Assembly: GCA_007449985.2 (NCBI GenBank)
Contig: VIIQ02000581.1
Span: forward strand, 62,001-126,000
Reading direction: 5' to 3'
DNA from: Desmodesmus armatus
Taxonomy: Eukaryota; Chlorophyta; Chlorophyceae; Sphaeropleales; Scenedesmaceae
Length of the DNA stretch: 64,000 bases
Below, in pieces: positions 10,901 through 21,900 of this stretch (position 1 is its first letter; each line of letters begins with the position of its first letter). The notes below the pieces were generated by a model, which saw only the letters and a program-made list of their open reading frames with translations, made no database searches and was not told the DNA's origin. The translations under genes were made by a program, and so were the position numbers.

Positions 10901-13589
10901 AGAGGTAGGTGAAAGAGGTGAGGGGTGCTTGGGGGAGAGGGGGGCAGGGTATGTGTGTGGGGGGGGGGGGCTTCTGTGCGCACACTCTAGTTACCTGCAC
11001 ACAGTCTGTGTGGTGGTTGTGCTTTCGCTCCCAAGGTGACTGTTGGCCGGCTGCAGCTTCCCTGTCGACCGCACCTTGCATCAGCTGCTGCGCGTATCCT
11101 GCTGCCAGCCTCCTCCCTGCTTGCCACCCCTGTGCCCCCCCCCCCCCACATCCCTGCATACAGGCTCAGCTGGTGGGTTGCTGTGCAGCACCAACTGATG
11201 CAGGTGCCACAGCAACAGACAGTGGGGCAGGCCGTTGAGCCCTTTGAGTGTCTCAAACAGTCAAGTCCAGGGCTTTAAGCACTTGTGTAAACGATATACA
11301 AACCCACCTTGCATCAGCTGCTGCGCGTATCCTGCTGACCGCCTCCTCCCTGCTTGCCACCCGCTTGCCCTTCACATGGCCACAGCTCTTGGGCCACACC
11401 TGGTCCTCAATCAGAATGCCTGGCGGACAGAAGCAGCAGCGGCAGCAACAGTAGCAGCGGACAACAACAGCACACAGAGTAATGTTTCAGGAAAAGGCAC
11501 CCAATGCCGTACCACACCTGGTCCTCAATCAAGATACCTGGATGAGAAAAGACAGCAGAAGCAGCAGCAACAGTAGCAGCGGACAGCAACATCACACAGA
11601 GTGATGTTTCCAAAAGACATCGACCAACAAAACCCCTGGGCTCCACTGCTCAGTTTTGCAAGCCAGGATTGCTGTCCTTCGTTGCTGCAGCCAGCTTGGG
11701 CCCCGCCTCCATCAGAAAAGCAACGCGTGGGTGATCCACACACCCATTCAAACCCTAACAAATGCCTGCCCACAACCTGCAGGCCTGGCATTTGGAGGAG
11801 TGCCCGAGCACCTTCTGCTGAGTGTGAGGCAAATTCCCACCGCCAAACCAATGACTCCTGCCCCGCCAAAACAACCCACTACTCCAGTCGCCTCCAGTTC
11901 TCCAGACATTGACCGTAATCCAAAGTCATTTCCACCCCAATTCGCTACCCTGCCTCCCCTACACCCCCCCCCCTCCCGCCGCCTTCCCCAAACCCCTCGA
12001 AGACTCTCCCAATCCCCAGCAGGCCTACGCCTGCCTCCACCCCCGTTCACCTGCAAAGCCCGCTGCTGCATAGCCCTTGACTGTGCGTTTGATATTCATT
12101 GCATCGCCATACCCCGTGTCTCCATCACCAATGAAGGGGCGCGCCCTGAACCTCACTCCCCCCCCCCCCCCAACTGAACCACCCACGCCTCTACCTTTTT
12201 CCAAAAAAAACAAAAACAAAAAAGAGCAGCCCACCTGCAAATCCAGCTGCTGCATAGCCCTTGACTGTGCGCTTGATGTTCATGGCATTGCCGTACCCCG
12301 TGTCACCATCACCAATGATGGGGATGCGCTTGGTGGCTTCATGGATGTAGCGACCCTGCACGACAACAGCAGGGCATGTCACAGCATGGCACAGCACGCC
12401 ATGGCATGGCACAACACAGCTTACCCTCAAGCATGAATACATACTTGCTGGCCAGTGTATAATGACGTGTAATGATGATGATGATGATGATGGCCAGTGT
12501 ATGACAGCACACAGCGTTGGCTTCGTTGTGTTGCCGGTACCTAAGGCTGCCCCTCCTCACACACTCTCCTTGCTCGCTGTTCCTCTGTTTTGTCCCCTGG
12601 TTGCTGCTGCTGCTGCTCCCCGACCCCCCCCCTCCGCCGCTGCCCCCTCCCTCCCCCCCACCCCCCGCACCCCCCCCCCCCCCACACACACACACACACC
12701 CACACCCTCCCCCCCCCCCCCCACCTGGTCCACCATCTCCCCGTATGACATCAGTCCAGTGTCAGGTGCACCCAGCTTGGCAGCAGACGTGCAGAACCCA
12801 CTCATGAACGCAAAGTCAAACCCTGAAACCAGCGACAGCAGCAGGAAAAGGAGGTGCAAGCGATGTGACCAAACTACAGTTTGGCAAATTCATACCCGCC
12901 AGCTCCCCATTGCTCAGCGCTGGTCATGCACATACCAGGTTGCCTGCTGCTGTTGCTGGCTGGGTTTGTCAACGAGCAAACATGCACTGGTTGTGCATCT
13001 GCATCGTTCTCACGCTGCTGTGCGTCTCTAACACATGTTATGTCTGCATTGCTGCAAGCGCTGCTGGTCGGTTGGGCTGGCTGACAGACTCTGATACACA
13101 TGCTGGTGCATGTGTCACACAACACGCTGTAATCATGTCTACTGGTCACATGTGCCTACTGTTGCATCCCTCCTATTGAGGCAACACAGGGAAACACCCC
13201 CCAGCACCACACCTGCCCGCTCAATCAGCCTTGCACTCAGCGCATCATGGCAGCAGGGCCCCTACAGGCAGCAGCAACAGTACATAATAAATGCTCTACA
13301 ACACACTGAGCTCATAATCTTGCTGTCTGACACTAGGCTTGCACACAAAGATAGCACACAAAGGTTGGTAGACGGTAGCAGTTGAGCCAGTAGGTCCAAC
13401 AGTATATATCCATGCAGGGAGGCCCCAGCAACCAACCTTGATGATCTGCGGTCCCTTTAGCAGCTCCCTGAGCGTGTCTGTCCTGCTGGCCGACTTGCTG
13501 GCTGCGACCAGCACAGTCCTGCGTGTCATTGGCCTGCTGCTGACTGGAGCCCTGCCCAGCATGACAGGGTGTCTGCTTTGCAGCTGCAT
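7901..13589 (-). CDS. PEP mutase/isocitrate lyase superfamily enzyme, plastid type
   Basis: Phosphoenolpyruvate mutase/(2-methyl)isocitrate lyase superfamily, a TIM-barrel Mg-dependent enzyme; the substrate cannot be read from sequence. Exons in transcript order: 13589-13437, 13261-13213, 12822-12725, 12355-12235, 11419-11308, 10843-10652, 9657-9442, 9247-~9010, 8896-8806, 8425-8344, 8020-7901. The first ~45 residues look like a transit peptide. Family blocks follow in order: HDALSARLIERAG, GLMSYGEM, IGDGDTGYG (Mg/substrate site), ILIEDQVWPKSCGH, ILARSDAR, ADILFIDAL and ANMLEGGGKTP. Exon 6 needs one extra base at the ccgggggg run to reach exon 7. After EEEERYAV comes a Ser/Ala-rich linker and an added C-terminal segment ending YESGNDVITVWLE; the boundary between exons 8 and 9 is uncertain. 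Introns hold many partial exon copies. Confidence 0.85.
9735..10085 (-). repeat. Three tandem partial copies of PEP-mutase exon 7
   Basis: Upstream of the real exon 7 (9657-9442) lie three partial copies of its start, ending at about 9804, 9918 and 10078 on the coding strand. Each still shows a version of the block encoding ANMLEGGGKTP. The nearest copy keeps the acceptor CAG and an open frame of about 23 codons before TAG. Over its first 20 codons I count eight changed codons, seven of them synonymous. The two farther copies have indels and are decayed. Confidence 0.75.
10335..10400 (-). repeat. Decayed copy of PEP-mutase exon 6 segment
   Basis: The minus strand encodes VDALARVED, resembling FIDALASVEEM of exon 6 at 10690-10725. 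It lies downstream of that exon in the same intron. No functional splice pair was identified. Confidence 0.5.
11075..11582 (-). repeat. Tandem partial copies of PEP-mutase exon 5
   Basis: The exon 5 tail (around 11308-11360, encoding SREEAVSRIRAAADAR) recurs at about 11075-11130 as SREEAGSRIRAAADAR. The exon 5 start (GILIEDQVW, 11419-11395) recurs at about 11540-11516 with following bases matching the upstream intron. So both ends of the exon have a neighbouring echo. Confidence 0.7.
12047..12150 (-). repeat. Near-intact copy of PEP-mutase exon 4
   Basis: This segment repeats the 3' two thirds of exon 4 (12355-12235) including its GT donor and the active-site block IGDGDTGYG. Over 29 codons I count nine changed codons: seven synonymous, plus I to F and N to D. 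The upstream third of the exon and its acceptor are replaced by a poly-G-rich stretch. It could be an alternative exon or a recent partial duplication. Confidence 0.75.
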
Positions 13590-14092
13590 GGTGCCGTGTT
13601 GTGACGACGGCGGTGCTATTTGATGGAAGTAAATGGATGGAGGTTGTTTATGAACTGCAATGAGCGCTTGAGGTGATGAAACACGCGATTGACACTGAAG
13701 TCGTTCATATCAACACGTAACCGTAACCGACACGATTGGCATCTGCGGTCGAACATGATTCTGCTAGATGTATCGTGCAACGAAGCTTGTTTTGCGACTG
13801 TTTGATTGGCCCCACAACCTTTTCTCTTCAGCTGTCACTGCTGCTGCTGCTGACCAAGTCAAGTGACCAGACAGAGTCGTGAACAGTCCTGGCTTTCGTG
13901 AAGCTTGAAGGTTGTACGTTTTGACTTTCCAACTTCCCATCAACGCAGCACACCGCGTCACTTGACCACAAGCCGGCAGCACAACAGCAGCACTCCAGCA
14001 GTCGCAGCAGCAATCATCCTCCCAGCCATCCTCTTCCCACACGTCCTTCACCCAACAGCGATCAACCAACGTAACAGGCGTGTTCAGGCGTG
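13590..14092. promoter_or_regulatory. Bidirectional intergenic region between PEP mutase and DPH5
   Basis: About 500 bp separate two divergent start codons, so both promoters and 5' UTRs must lie here. I could not identify a TATA box or defined binding site with confidence. The assignment rests on gene orientation only. Confidence 0.5.
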
Positions 14093-17000
14093 ATGGTGCT
14101 GTATCTGATAGGCCTAGGCCTGTTTGATGAGCAGGACATCACCCTGCGTGGCCTCAAGGCAGTGCAGCAGTGTGAGAGGGTGTACCTGGAGGCCTACACA
14201 TCTATACTGCTGTGTGACAAGGCGAAGCTCGAGGCACTGTACGGCAAGGATGTGGTGGTGGCTGACAGGTGGGTTTGTGGTGTCTCTGTGTGTGTTGAGG
14301 AGGTGGTGGTGGGGGGTGGGGGGGGGGGCGGTAGGGGGCAGGGAGGAGGGTTTTGTCAGCTGAGGGAGTGCATATGTGTGTTTGGGGGGGGGGGGGACAG
14401 GGGAGAGGAGGAGGGCAGGGCAGGGGAGGGGTGGGCCGGGGGGGGGGGGGGGGCTACACATTCATACTGCTGTGTGACAAGGCCAAACTCGAGGCACTGT
14501 ACGGCAAGGATGTGGTAGTGGCTGATTGGTGGGTTTGTGGTGTTTCTGTGTATGGTGGTAGGGGTGGGCGGGCAGCAGCTGGGGGAAGCAGAGGAGGAGG
14601 GGGGGGGGGTAGTCATCGGCAACGTGGTGGCCTACACATTCAGATGCTGTGTGACAGAGCCAGACTTGACTCAAGGTATGGCAAGGATGTCGTCGTTGCT
14701 GACATGTGCTGCCTGTGTTGGGCAGGGGGGCGGGGCAGGGGGGGCGTTATTCAGCTCAAGCAGAGAGAAGGATAATCGTGTGCATGCCTTGAGTCAGGCT
14801 TGAGAGTCAGCCAGTCATGCACAGCACCCATGCAAGTCTGTGTGTGATGCAGCAGCTGGCACTGTGGGACTGATGGACGTGTGCTATATGCTGTTTTAGT
14901 GAAGTGGTTGAAAGTTACTGTAGTGTAGTGCTCACAAAATGCTCATCCCTCCAACCCCTCATCCCGGTCCCCCCTCTTGTCAATTCTCCGTAGGGAGATG
15001 GTTGAGAGTCAGGCTGACGTAATCCTGGAGGGTGCTGACAAGGTGGATGTGGCATTCCTGGTAGTGGGGGACCCATTCGGGGCCACCACACACACAGGTG
15101 GGTACCGGGGTTGTAGCAGCAGGAGGGGTGTTCGTGTGGTTGTGTGTGGGTGGGTGGGGGGGGGGGGGGGGGAGGGTCGTGACCGCAACTATCATTACCA
15201 CGTCTGCTTGCGCACACATTGTTTTGTGGTTGCTGCAGCTGGCAGGCTGTTGCTTGCAGCCACCCCTCCCACATACACATGGGTCTCCCTCCCTCTGCCC
15301 TCTCCCGCCTTTTTAGTCAGGGTCTGTTCCCAGTGATGGCTCCATTTTTCTTACTTCTTGCCATGTCTGCCAGGGGGCTGCTGTGTATGCAACCAACCCC
15401 TCCACCCCTCATCACCCCCCCCCCATCCTGGACCCTCCCCTTTTCACCCTCCCTTCCAGACCTGCAGATCCGTGCCCGTGAGCGAGGCATCCCTGTGGAG
15501 GTCATTCACAACGCCAGTGTGATGAATGCGGTGGGGGCATGTGGCCTGCAGCTGTACCGCTTTGGTGAGGCCATATCAATATGCTTCTTCACTGACTCAT
15601 GGCGCCCTGACAGCTTCTATGACAGGTGAGGAATAGGCACACCAGGGCACACAAAACTTTGTGTGTAGGGGGGGGGGGGGGGGCGACCCCCGGGGGGGGG
15701 GGGGGGCGATCCCGGGGGGGGGGGAGTGGAAGGGGGGCACAAAGGTAGCCCAGGAGGTCCTTGCAGTGTAGGTATGGTAGAGAGGACCTGCAGCTGTACC
15801 ACTTGGCAAGGTTGTTTCAGTACGGTGCTTCACTGAATCGTGGCGGCCTGACAGCTTCTATGACAGGTGAGGGATAAGGTTTTGGTGGAGAAGGGGGGGG
15901 TGTCAGGTTTAGGGTGGAGAAAGGGGGAGGGAAGCAGGGCGGGGGAGAGGAAGGAGGCACAAAGGGGCGCCAAAGGACCTTGCAGTGTAGGTATGGTAGG
16001 GAGGGCTGCAGCCCTACTGCTTTGGCGAGGCCATCTCCCATTTGCAAGGGCGAAACCGGACTCGGTAGCTCAATGGTTTGCATCCTTTGCCGCTAACAAG
16101 TAGGGAGGTGGTTCAACCCTCCCTGCTGGCAATGTAACTGTGGCCAGGTCACAAGGCACTTCCTGCTACGGCAGACTATCAGCCATTCGGCTGTATGTTT
16201 GGTGGTTGTCAGGTGAACCATGCATAGCACTGCTGCACCGTCTTGCTGTAGGGAGCCCCCCTGCCTCCCTGCAGCTGGTGTGGCTGGTGCTCACAGCAAC
16301 GCCTGGTTTATTTCCTGGCGACTGCTGACTCACAGCTGCTCGGAATGATCCCCAGGCTACAGCTGTCACTGGAGTCAGTATCTCTGGTGTCTGCATCATT
16401 TTCTTGGGCAGGCCTCAATCATTGTGCGTGACTGCTGCCAGGTTATGCACACAGGCCTTGTTGTAGCTGACCATGCTGCCCCCCCCCCCCACACACACCC
16501 CCACCCCCACCCCTTACTGGGCAGTACCCACCTGCCCCCCCCCCTCTTTCACTCGCATACACGCATCACCCTTTGTTGCCCTCAGTCCATCACCCACATG
16601 CATATGCTCGCACCCCCCCCCCCCCACACACACACACACATACGCACATCCTCGTCGGACTCTGTTGGGAGCCTCATAGAGAGCTTGCATGTGACTTGCA
16701 TAATCATAGTATGCTAGCTACACATGCACCCTCTATGCTAAACACACCACTCACTCCCCCCCCCCCCCTCCCCTCCTGCCCCCCATCCTGCCGAACCCCA
16801 CTTCCCAGGGTCCTGTCCAACCGTCAGCAGGGTTTGCACACGTTGTGTCTGTTGGACATCAAGGTGAAGGAACCAAACCTGGAGGCACTGGCACGCGGCA
16901 AGACGATATATGAACCACCACGGTGAGAGGAATACGAGTTGGCATGACAATCTTGCACTAGGTTTGACATAGGAAGGGATGTGTGTTGACTCATGCCTTG

Positions 17001-18281
17001 GCACCCAACAGGTATTTAGATGCTGAGCAGATAAGATGGTCTCTGAGACTGTGTGTATGTTTGTGAGGGGCATTACCTGTGGTGAGCTCAGCCGCCTGTT
17101 AATCATATCTTGCAGTTCTGGTTGCTAGCCAGTTGTCAAGGGTTTATGTGAGGAACTTATTTCTGTCGACTGTTTGCATGGGATGGCTTACCTTCTTACT
17201 GGAAACCCACGTCCTAGCTTTCTGGTACGTCCTTGTGCCCACTCACAAGGTCCCTGCCAAGCCTGTGCCTCCCTTATGAGTTTCCCAGCTCTGTTGAGCA
17301 CTCTTCACAAATTGTGTGACTGTAACTGTCATCACTGACAGCATCCTGCAACTATCACTGCACCTGCAGGTACATGAGCATCAACACCGCCCTGAGTTTG
17401 CCGGCTGTTCTGGGCCCTCAAGACACATTGTGTGACTGTCAACTGTTGTTGCTGACTATGGTTACTAATTGTAACTGCAACTGTGGCTGCAGGTACATGA
17501 GCATCAACACCGCCCTGCAGCAGCTGCTAGAGGTGGAGGCAGCACGGCAGGGTGGTGCATATGGCCCTGACACCCTGGCAGTGGGCATGTCGCGGCTAGG
17601 GGCCCCCGACCAGCAAATTGTTGCTGGCAGCATGCAGCAGCTGGTGGATATGGACTTTGGGGCACCACTGCACTGCCTCGTCATTGCAGGTGGGGCTGTG
17701 GCGATAGAATGCGTGCACGGGCATGTGTGGGCTGGCTGGGGGGGGGGGGGGGGCAGACGTCTTAGGGGGGCTGGGGCTTCGCCGTGGGGGGGGGGGTCAC
17801 TTGGGGCACCACTGCACTGCCTCGTCATTGCAGGTGGGGTTGCGATATAAGAATGTGTGCACAGAATGAAGCTGCCCGTTATTTTATGTGTGTGGGGGCT
17901 CGCTGGGGGGGACGGGGGGCATCTCAGGGCGGCTAGGGGCCTTGGGGGGGGGGGGGGCTGCTGCCCACTTGGGTGACCCCGCACACTGCTTCATCATAGC
18001 AGGTGGTGCGCAGAGGGGCCCCCGGGGGGGGGGGGGGGGCGAGGTGGCAGTATTTGTCATTGCCAATGACTCAGAAGATATCACCAGCACATCCCCTTGA
18101 GCGCCCGTCGTGTTGTGGTGCCGCATGTATTGCAGGTGATGTACATGTCATGGAGGAGGAAATCCTGAAATTCTACCGCATCACAGCTGAACAAGCAGCA
18201 GCAGCAGCAGTGGCGGCGGCGGCGCAAGCAGCAGAAGCAGCAGCAGAAGCGGAACAGGAAGGAACAGATGGGGCGTTGTGA
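14093..18281 (+). CDS. DPH5: Diphthine methyl ester synthase (diphthamide biosynthesis)
   Basis: DPH5 methylates the modified histidine of elongation factor 2 using S-adenosylmethionine, a step of diphthamide synthesis in the cytosol. Exons are 14093-14268, 14994-15097, 15460-15625, 16809-16922, 17493-17689 and 18136-18281. All phases agree and give 300 residues, slightly longer than the usual ~285. Family blocks in order: [50 protein letters not shown] (SAM site of the tetrapyrrole-methylase fold), [43 protein letters not shown] and LHCLVIAG, ending [10 protein letters not shown]. The extra length is an Ala/Glu-rich tail encoded by GCA/GCG repeats. Introns are unusual: they carry tandem partial copies of exons 1, 3 and 5 and long poly-G tracts on the sense strand. 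Confidence 0.95.
14454..14712 (+). repeat. Two echoes of the DPH5 exon 1 tail
   Basis: The end of exon 1 (about 14196-14268 plus donor) recurs at about 14454-14540 and again at about 14630-14700. The first echo also keeps ggtgggtttgtggtgt of the following intron. Over 23 codons it differs at six, four synonymous. The second encodes [19 protein letters not shown], with most changes in third positions, and is preceded by a possible acceptor (cattcag). Confidence 0.75.
15775..16045 (+). repeat. Two decayed echoes of the DPH5 exon 3 tail
   Basis: The tail of exon 3 ([11 protein letters not shown] to PDSFYD plus gtgagg donor) recurs at about 15785-15870 with a retained donor and frame damage. A shorter version appears at about 16000-16040. 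Long poly-G tracts lie between the copies (about 15670-15725). Confidence 0.7.
16053..16130 (+). repeat. tRNA-like segment, possible SINE head
   Basis: Within DPH5 intron 3 there is an A-box-like ggtagctcaatggttt and, about 45 bases later, a B-box-like ggttcaaccc. The arms do not fold into a good cloverleaf: the T-loop is too long and the D-stem does not pair. It is best described as a tRNA-related sequence such as the head of a SINE. The 3' limit of any element is not visible. Confidence 0.35.
17365..17400 (+). repeat. Upstream echo of the DPH5 exon 5 start
   Basis: The acceptor and first codons of exon 5 (gcag then tacatgagcatcaac) occur here and again 123 bp later at the real exon (17493). 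The upstream intron sequence (attgtgtgactgt) is duplicated with it. Using this copy would run out of frame with the rest of exon 5. Confidence 0.7.
17790..18003 (+). repeat. Two echoes of the DPH5 exon 5 tail
   Basis: The exon 5 end (ggggcaccactgcactgcct and the gcaggtgg donor) at about 17656-17695 is repeated at about 17797-17840. It recurs in a degraded form at about 17967-18006. Poly-G tracts separate the copies. Confidence 0.7.
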
Positions 18282-18531
18282 TTCTTGCAGGCATGCTGGA
18301 AATACAGCTGCCGGGTGGTACAAAGGCCTTTGACCACGGGCCATCATGCATGGAATGCGGACTGCATTTGGGAAGCTTTCTGCAGCCATCCCCTCATGCT
18401 TCGAACACATTGCAAGTGCTGTTTGTTTGGAGCGCTAGTGCCGCTGTTGAACCAGTGCTGCAATGTTGGTTTCGAGTGTGTCAAGCAGCGATGTGTTCTG
18501 CTGACTTGCTGTACAGTCATGGCTTTGTGCT

Positions 18532-18536
18532 TGTAA
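18532..18536 (+). terminator. Possible TGTAA poly(A) signal of DPH5
   Basis: TGTAA, the usual polyadenylation signal in Chlamydomonas-type algae, lies about 250 bp after the DPH5 stop codon and before the glucokinase start. It is a short motif, so the call depends on position. Confidence 0.4.
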
Positions 18537-18961
18537 TTCTTCTATGTGCTGCTTGTGACTCTGTTGCGCACGCACGGTGGGTGTAGACACAGTCTGATGG
18601 TAGCATAGCCATGATACACTTGAGGGGGGGGGTCACCCTCTCGTGAGCTCCCGCAGTCGGCACAAACTGATCTGCTCTGTGTTGGAAATGGACTGTGAGA
18701 TGTGTCACACCGAGTCATTGATGGTGCTGAACACACACAGCGGGCTACTACAGCAGCAAGGATGCGCTGCCTGAAACAGCCTGGCATGGCTGACCAGCTG
18801 TCCCCACTTTGAAAACATGTCCTGAAAGTGACGCACCTGTACCATTGGGCTAATGCGGAGACATCAGCCACGGCAAGGATACAGAGGTTGTTGTTGCGCC
18901 AACGAGAAACGGGCCAGAGCTCTGCTCAGATCGTCTGTCGGGAGCACAGTCAGCTGCCAAG

Positions 18962-21900
18962 ATGCAGCTGCACTGCAGTCAAAGCCGCCAAATAAATGCT
19001 TCATTGGCCCAAAGTCGATCCCTTGCGGCAGATCATCGATGTGCTTCAGTCCGCATTCGCGGGAGCAGGAGATCAGTGACTGTGTCAGCAAAAGCCCAGG
19101 AGGGCAAGGTGAGCTATCGTGTGTAGTGCTGAGGTTGCCAGAGTAATAAATAACGTTCACAAAAAGCAACTGGCATGCTTGCTGGCAACATACAGGCTGC
19201 CTTGTTGGCTGTTTCTGCTTGGCTGTGTCGTGCTGCAGACACATACCATCATCACGGGCGACATCGGAGGCACGAATGCTCGCCTGGGGCTGTGGAAGTG
19301 TGCACCCGGTGCTAAGAACACCGAGGTGTACAGTGAAACATACTCCACCAGCATGTTTCCCACCTTTGAGGAATGCCTGCAAGCCTTCTTGGACGAAAGT
19401 GAGGTGTGTTGACACATGAGTGCAGAATGCATTCCCAAAAAGAACAGCACTAGCAGCAGCACACCCAGCAGCACCTCCCAGCAGACCTAGCGACCGCAGC
19501 GCCACCAGCAACAGCAGCACCATAATCACACCACACCTCCCAGCAGATCTAGCCACAGCAGCACCAGCACCACCATAGTCGCACCACAACCATCACCACC
19601 ACCAGTTGTGTCACCATTGAAGCGGCCCACGCAGCCAAATCGCTTATGCAGCAGGCGACCAAAGCAGCATATGCTATGCATGGCCTAGCGCAGCGCCCAG
19701 TCCTGAAGTCAAGCGTGGGGCACCAGCAGTAAGGCGTGTGCACCTTGCAGGCTAGCTCAAAGAACATCAGATTGCACTCTCACACAATGCAGTACAGATT
19801 ACATCCTGAGGCAGCCAGCCGTGGGCCCACCTGCCATGTTTACCTGCATGACACAACTATATGCACCACGACGCCTGTCATTTGGGAAAGGTTTTGCTGA
19901 CGCTTTGCTTTGGCGCCTGATGATATGGAAATGTCTTGCTGTGGCTTCTCCCTGCCGCCTGCAGGTCCGTGGCTCCCAGGTTGAGGCAGCAGCGCTGGCA
20001 GTTGCAGGAGCGGTTGAGAACAACCGCTGCCCCATGACTAACATCACGTGGGTCATCGACGGCAAGCAGCTCCAGCAGCAGTTCAAATTCAAAACGGCAG
20101 TGCTGAATGATTTTGAAGCAGTTGGCTACGGCATCCCTGCACTGGAGCCAACGGATCTAGTGGCACTTAATGATGTGCCACCGCTGCCTATGGCTCCTAA
20201 GGTCGTCATGGGCCCAGGTGAGCTGGGGTTCAAGGTTGAGGGTTTTAGGGTGTGGCTGAACCCTGCACAGCTTGTGGCTGAAGCCAGCCCAAGCCCAGCG
20301 CAGCTCTGCACAAATCCAGTGGCATTACCCAGTGTGGAAGGGCAGGTTTGGGTCAAAGGAGCAACAGGCTTGAAGCAAAGGTGAAACAGGCTGGGAGCAA
20401 AGATATCTAGCGGCACTGAATAATGTGCCACCGCGCTGCCTATGGCCCCTAAGGTCGTCATGGGCCCAGGTGAGCCGAAGTTTAGGGTTGAGGATTTTAG
20501 GGTGTGGATGAACCCTGCGCAGCTTGGTTGAAGCCAGCCCAAGCCCAGCACAGCTCTGCAAGAACATCCAGTGGCATAGCAAAGGGTGAAAGGACGGGTG
20601 TTTTGGTCTAAGGGGCACCAGGCTTGAAGCCAAAGGTGAAACAGGCTGAGAGCAACAGATCCAGCTGCACTGAGGGATGTAGCCCCGCTGCCTCTGGCTC
20701 TTGGGGCCATCAATTGCCAAGGTGAGCAGGCGCTTTCAGGATTAGGTTTGACCTCAGGTTGGCTCGACCCAGGTATATCTCACTGCTGCACACTGCAGCG
20801 CTGCCCCTCAACTTGCTCACAACCGCAGTGGAAGAGCTGCCAGCTGGTGCTGCCTAGCTCTGCATAGGGAGGTTTGAGCGTTGGCTGCGTGTTAGGCTGT
20901 TTTTTCGCCGTCATTGCTGAAGTGCTGAAGCTCGCACGCCGCCCTCTACCCAGTAACAAGCGAGACATATGCTCAGCACGCGTTGTCAGCAGCGCCTGCC
21001 ATGCCGAAGGACCAGTGCTTTCAGTAGTCGACAGGCTGGCTAGGCACGCCAAAGTGGCAGCACGACCTTATGCCAATGGCTACACTGTGGTGCTGTTCTG
21101 TTATGTGCTGTGCTGTGTGTGCAGGCACTGGTCTGGGTGCCGCACAGCTGTTCTGGGACTCAGGCATGAAGTCCTACAAGGTAAAGAGGCGGCAGCAGCT
21201 ACTAGCAACCCTTTGGTGTTTTGTCGTCTGTGGCTCCTAGTAGGAGCTATTCAGCTTGCAAACCAATTGCGTCACGCAACCTACACTTGGCAATTATCAT
21301 CTACTAATGACATGCAGCAAACATCATCTACTCGTTTAACCACCATACGTCTGATCTGATTGACGCGTGTCGTCACGCCCCCCTGCCCCTCCGGCCGCTC
21401 TCAGGTGGTCCCTGGGGAGGGTGCGCATGCCACCTTTGCCCCCCGTGGTTGGCGGCAGATGGCCCTGACAGCCTACGTGACAGCACGCCTGGGGCACTGT
21501 GAGATAGAGGAGGTGGCCTGTGGACGCGGCCTGGAGCTGATTTATGAGTTCCTGCTCAGCGACCCCACCACAAAGTGAGTGAGCTACCTGTCAGAATTCA
21601 ACGTCGAGCCGTGAAACATGTGCAGGTTATGACGCTTGAGTGGCGAGGGCATGCATGCACTGGCCTCGGCTGATGTTCAGCTGGCAAGGCGAACCTTTGA
21701 GGTTGCTTCATTCACGCGACTTGAGGGTGGGGAGGGTACAGGCGTGCGCGCTGCAACACCTTCACAGGGCTGTGCCACCTGAAAGGCACTAGCAAAGTGG
21801 GTCTGTGAGGACTGTGTCACCCCTAGCACCCCCCTGCATCGTACTCAGGCCTGCACACACCTTTGTTGCAAGCACCTTTGACCCTTACTGGGCCCTTGAA

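Noticed and set aside
16053..16130. Functional tRNA gene
   Set aside because: The T-loop and D-stem do not form, the base before the anticodon is not U, and there is no proper acceptor stem.
18864..19589. 241-codon minus-strand frame
   Set aside because: It runs antisense to glucokinase exons 1 and 2, whose phases and motifs are convincing, and shows no family features itself.
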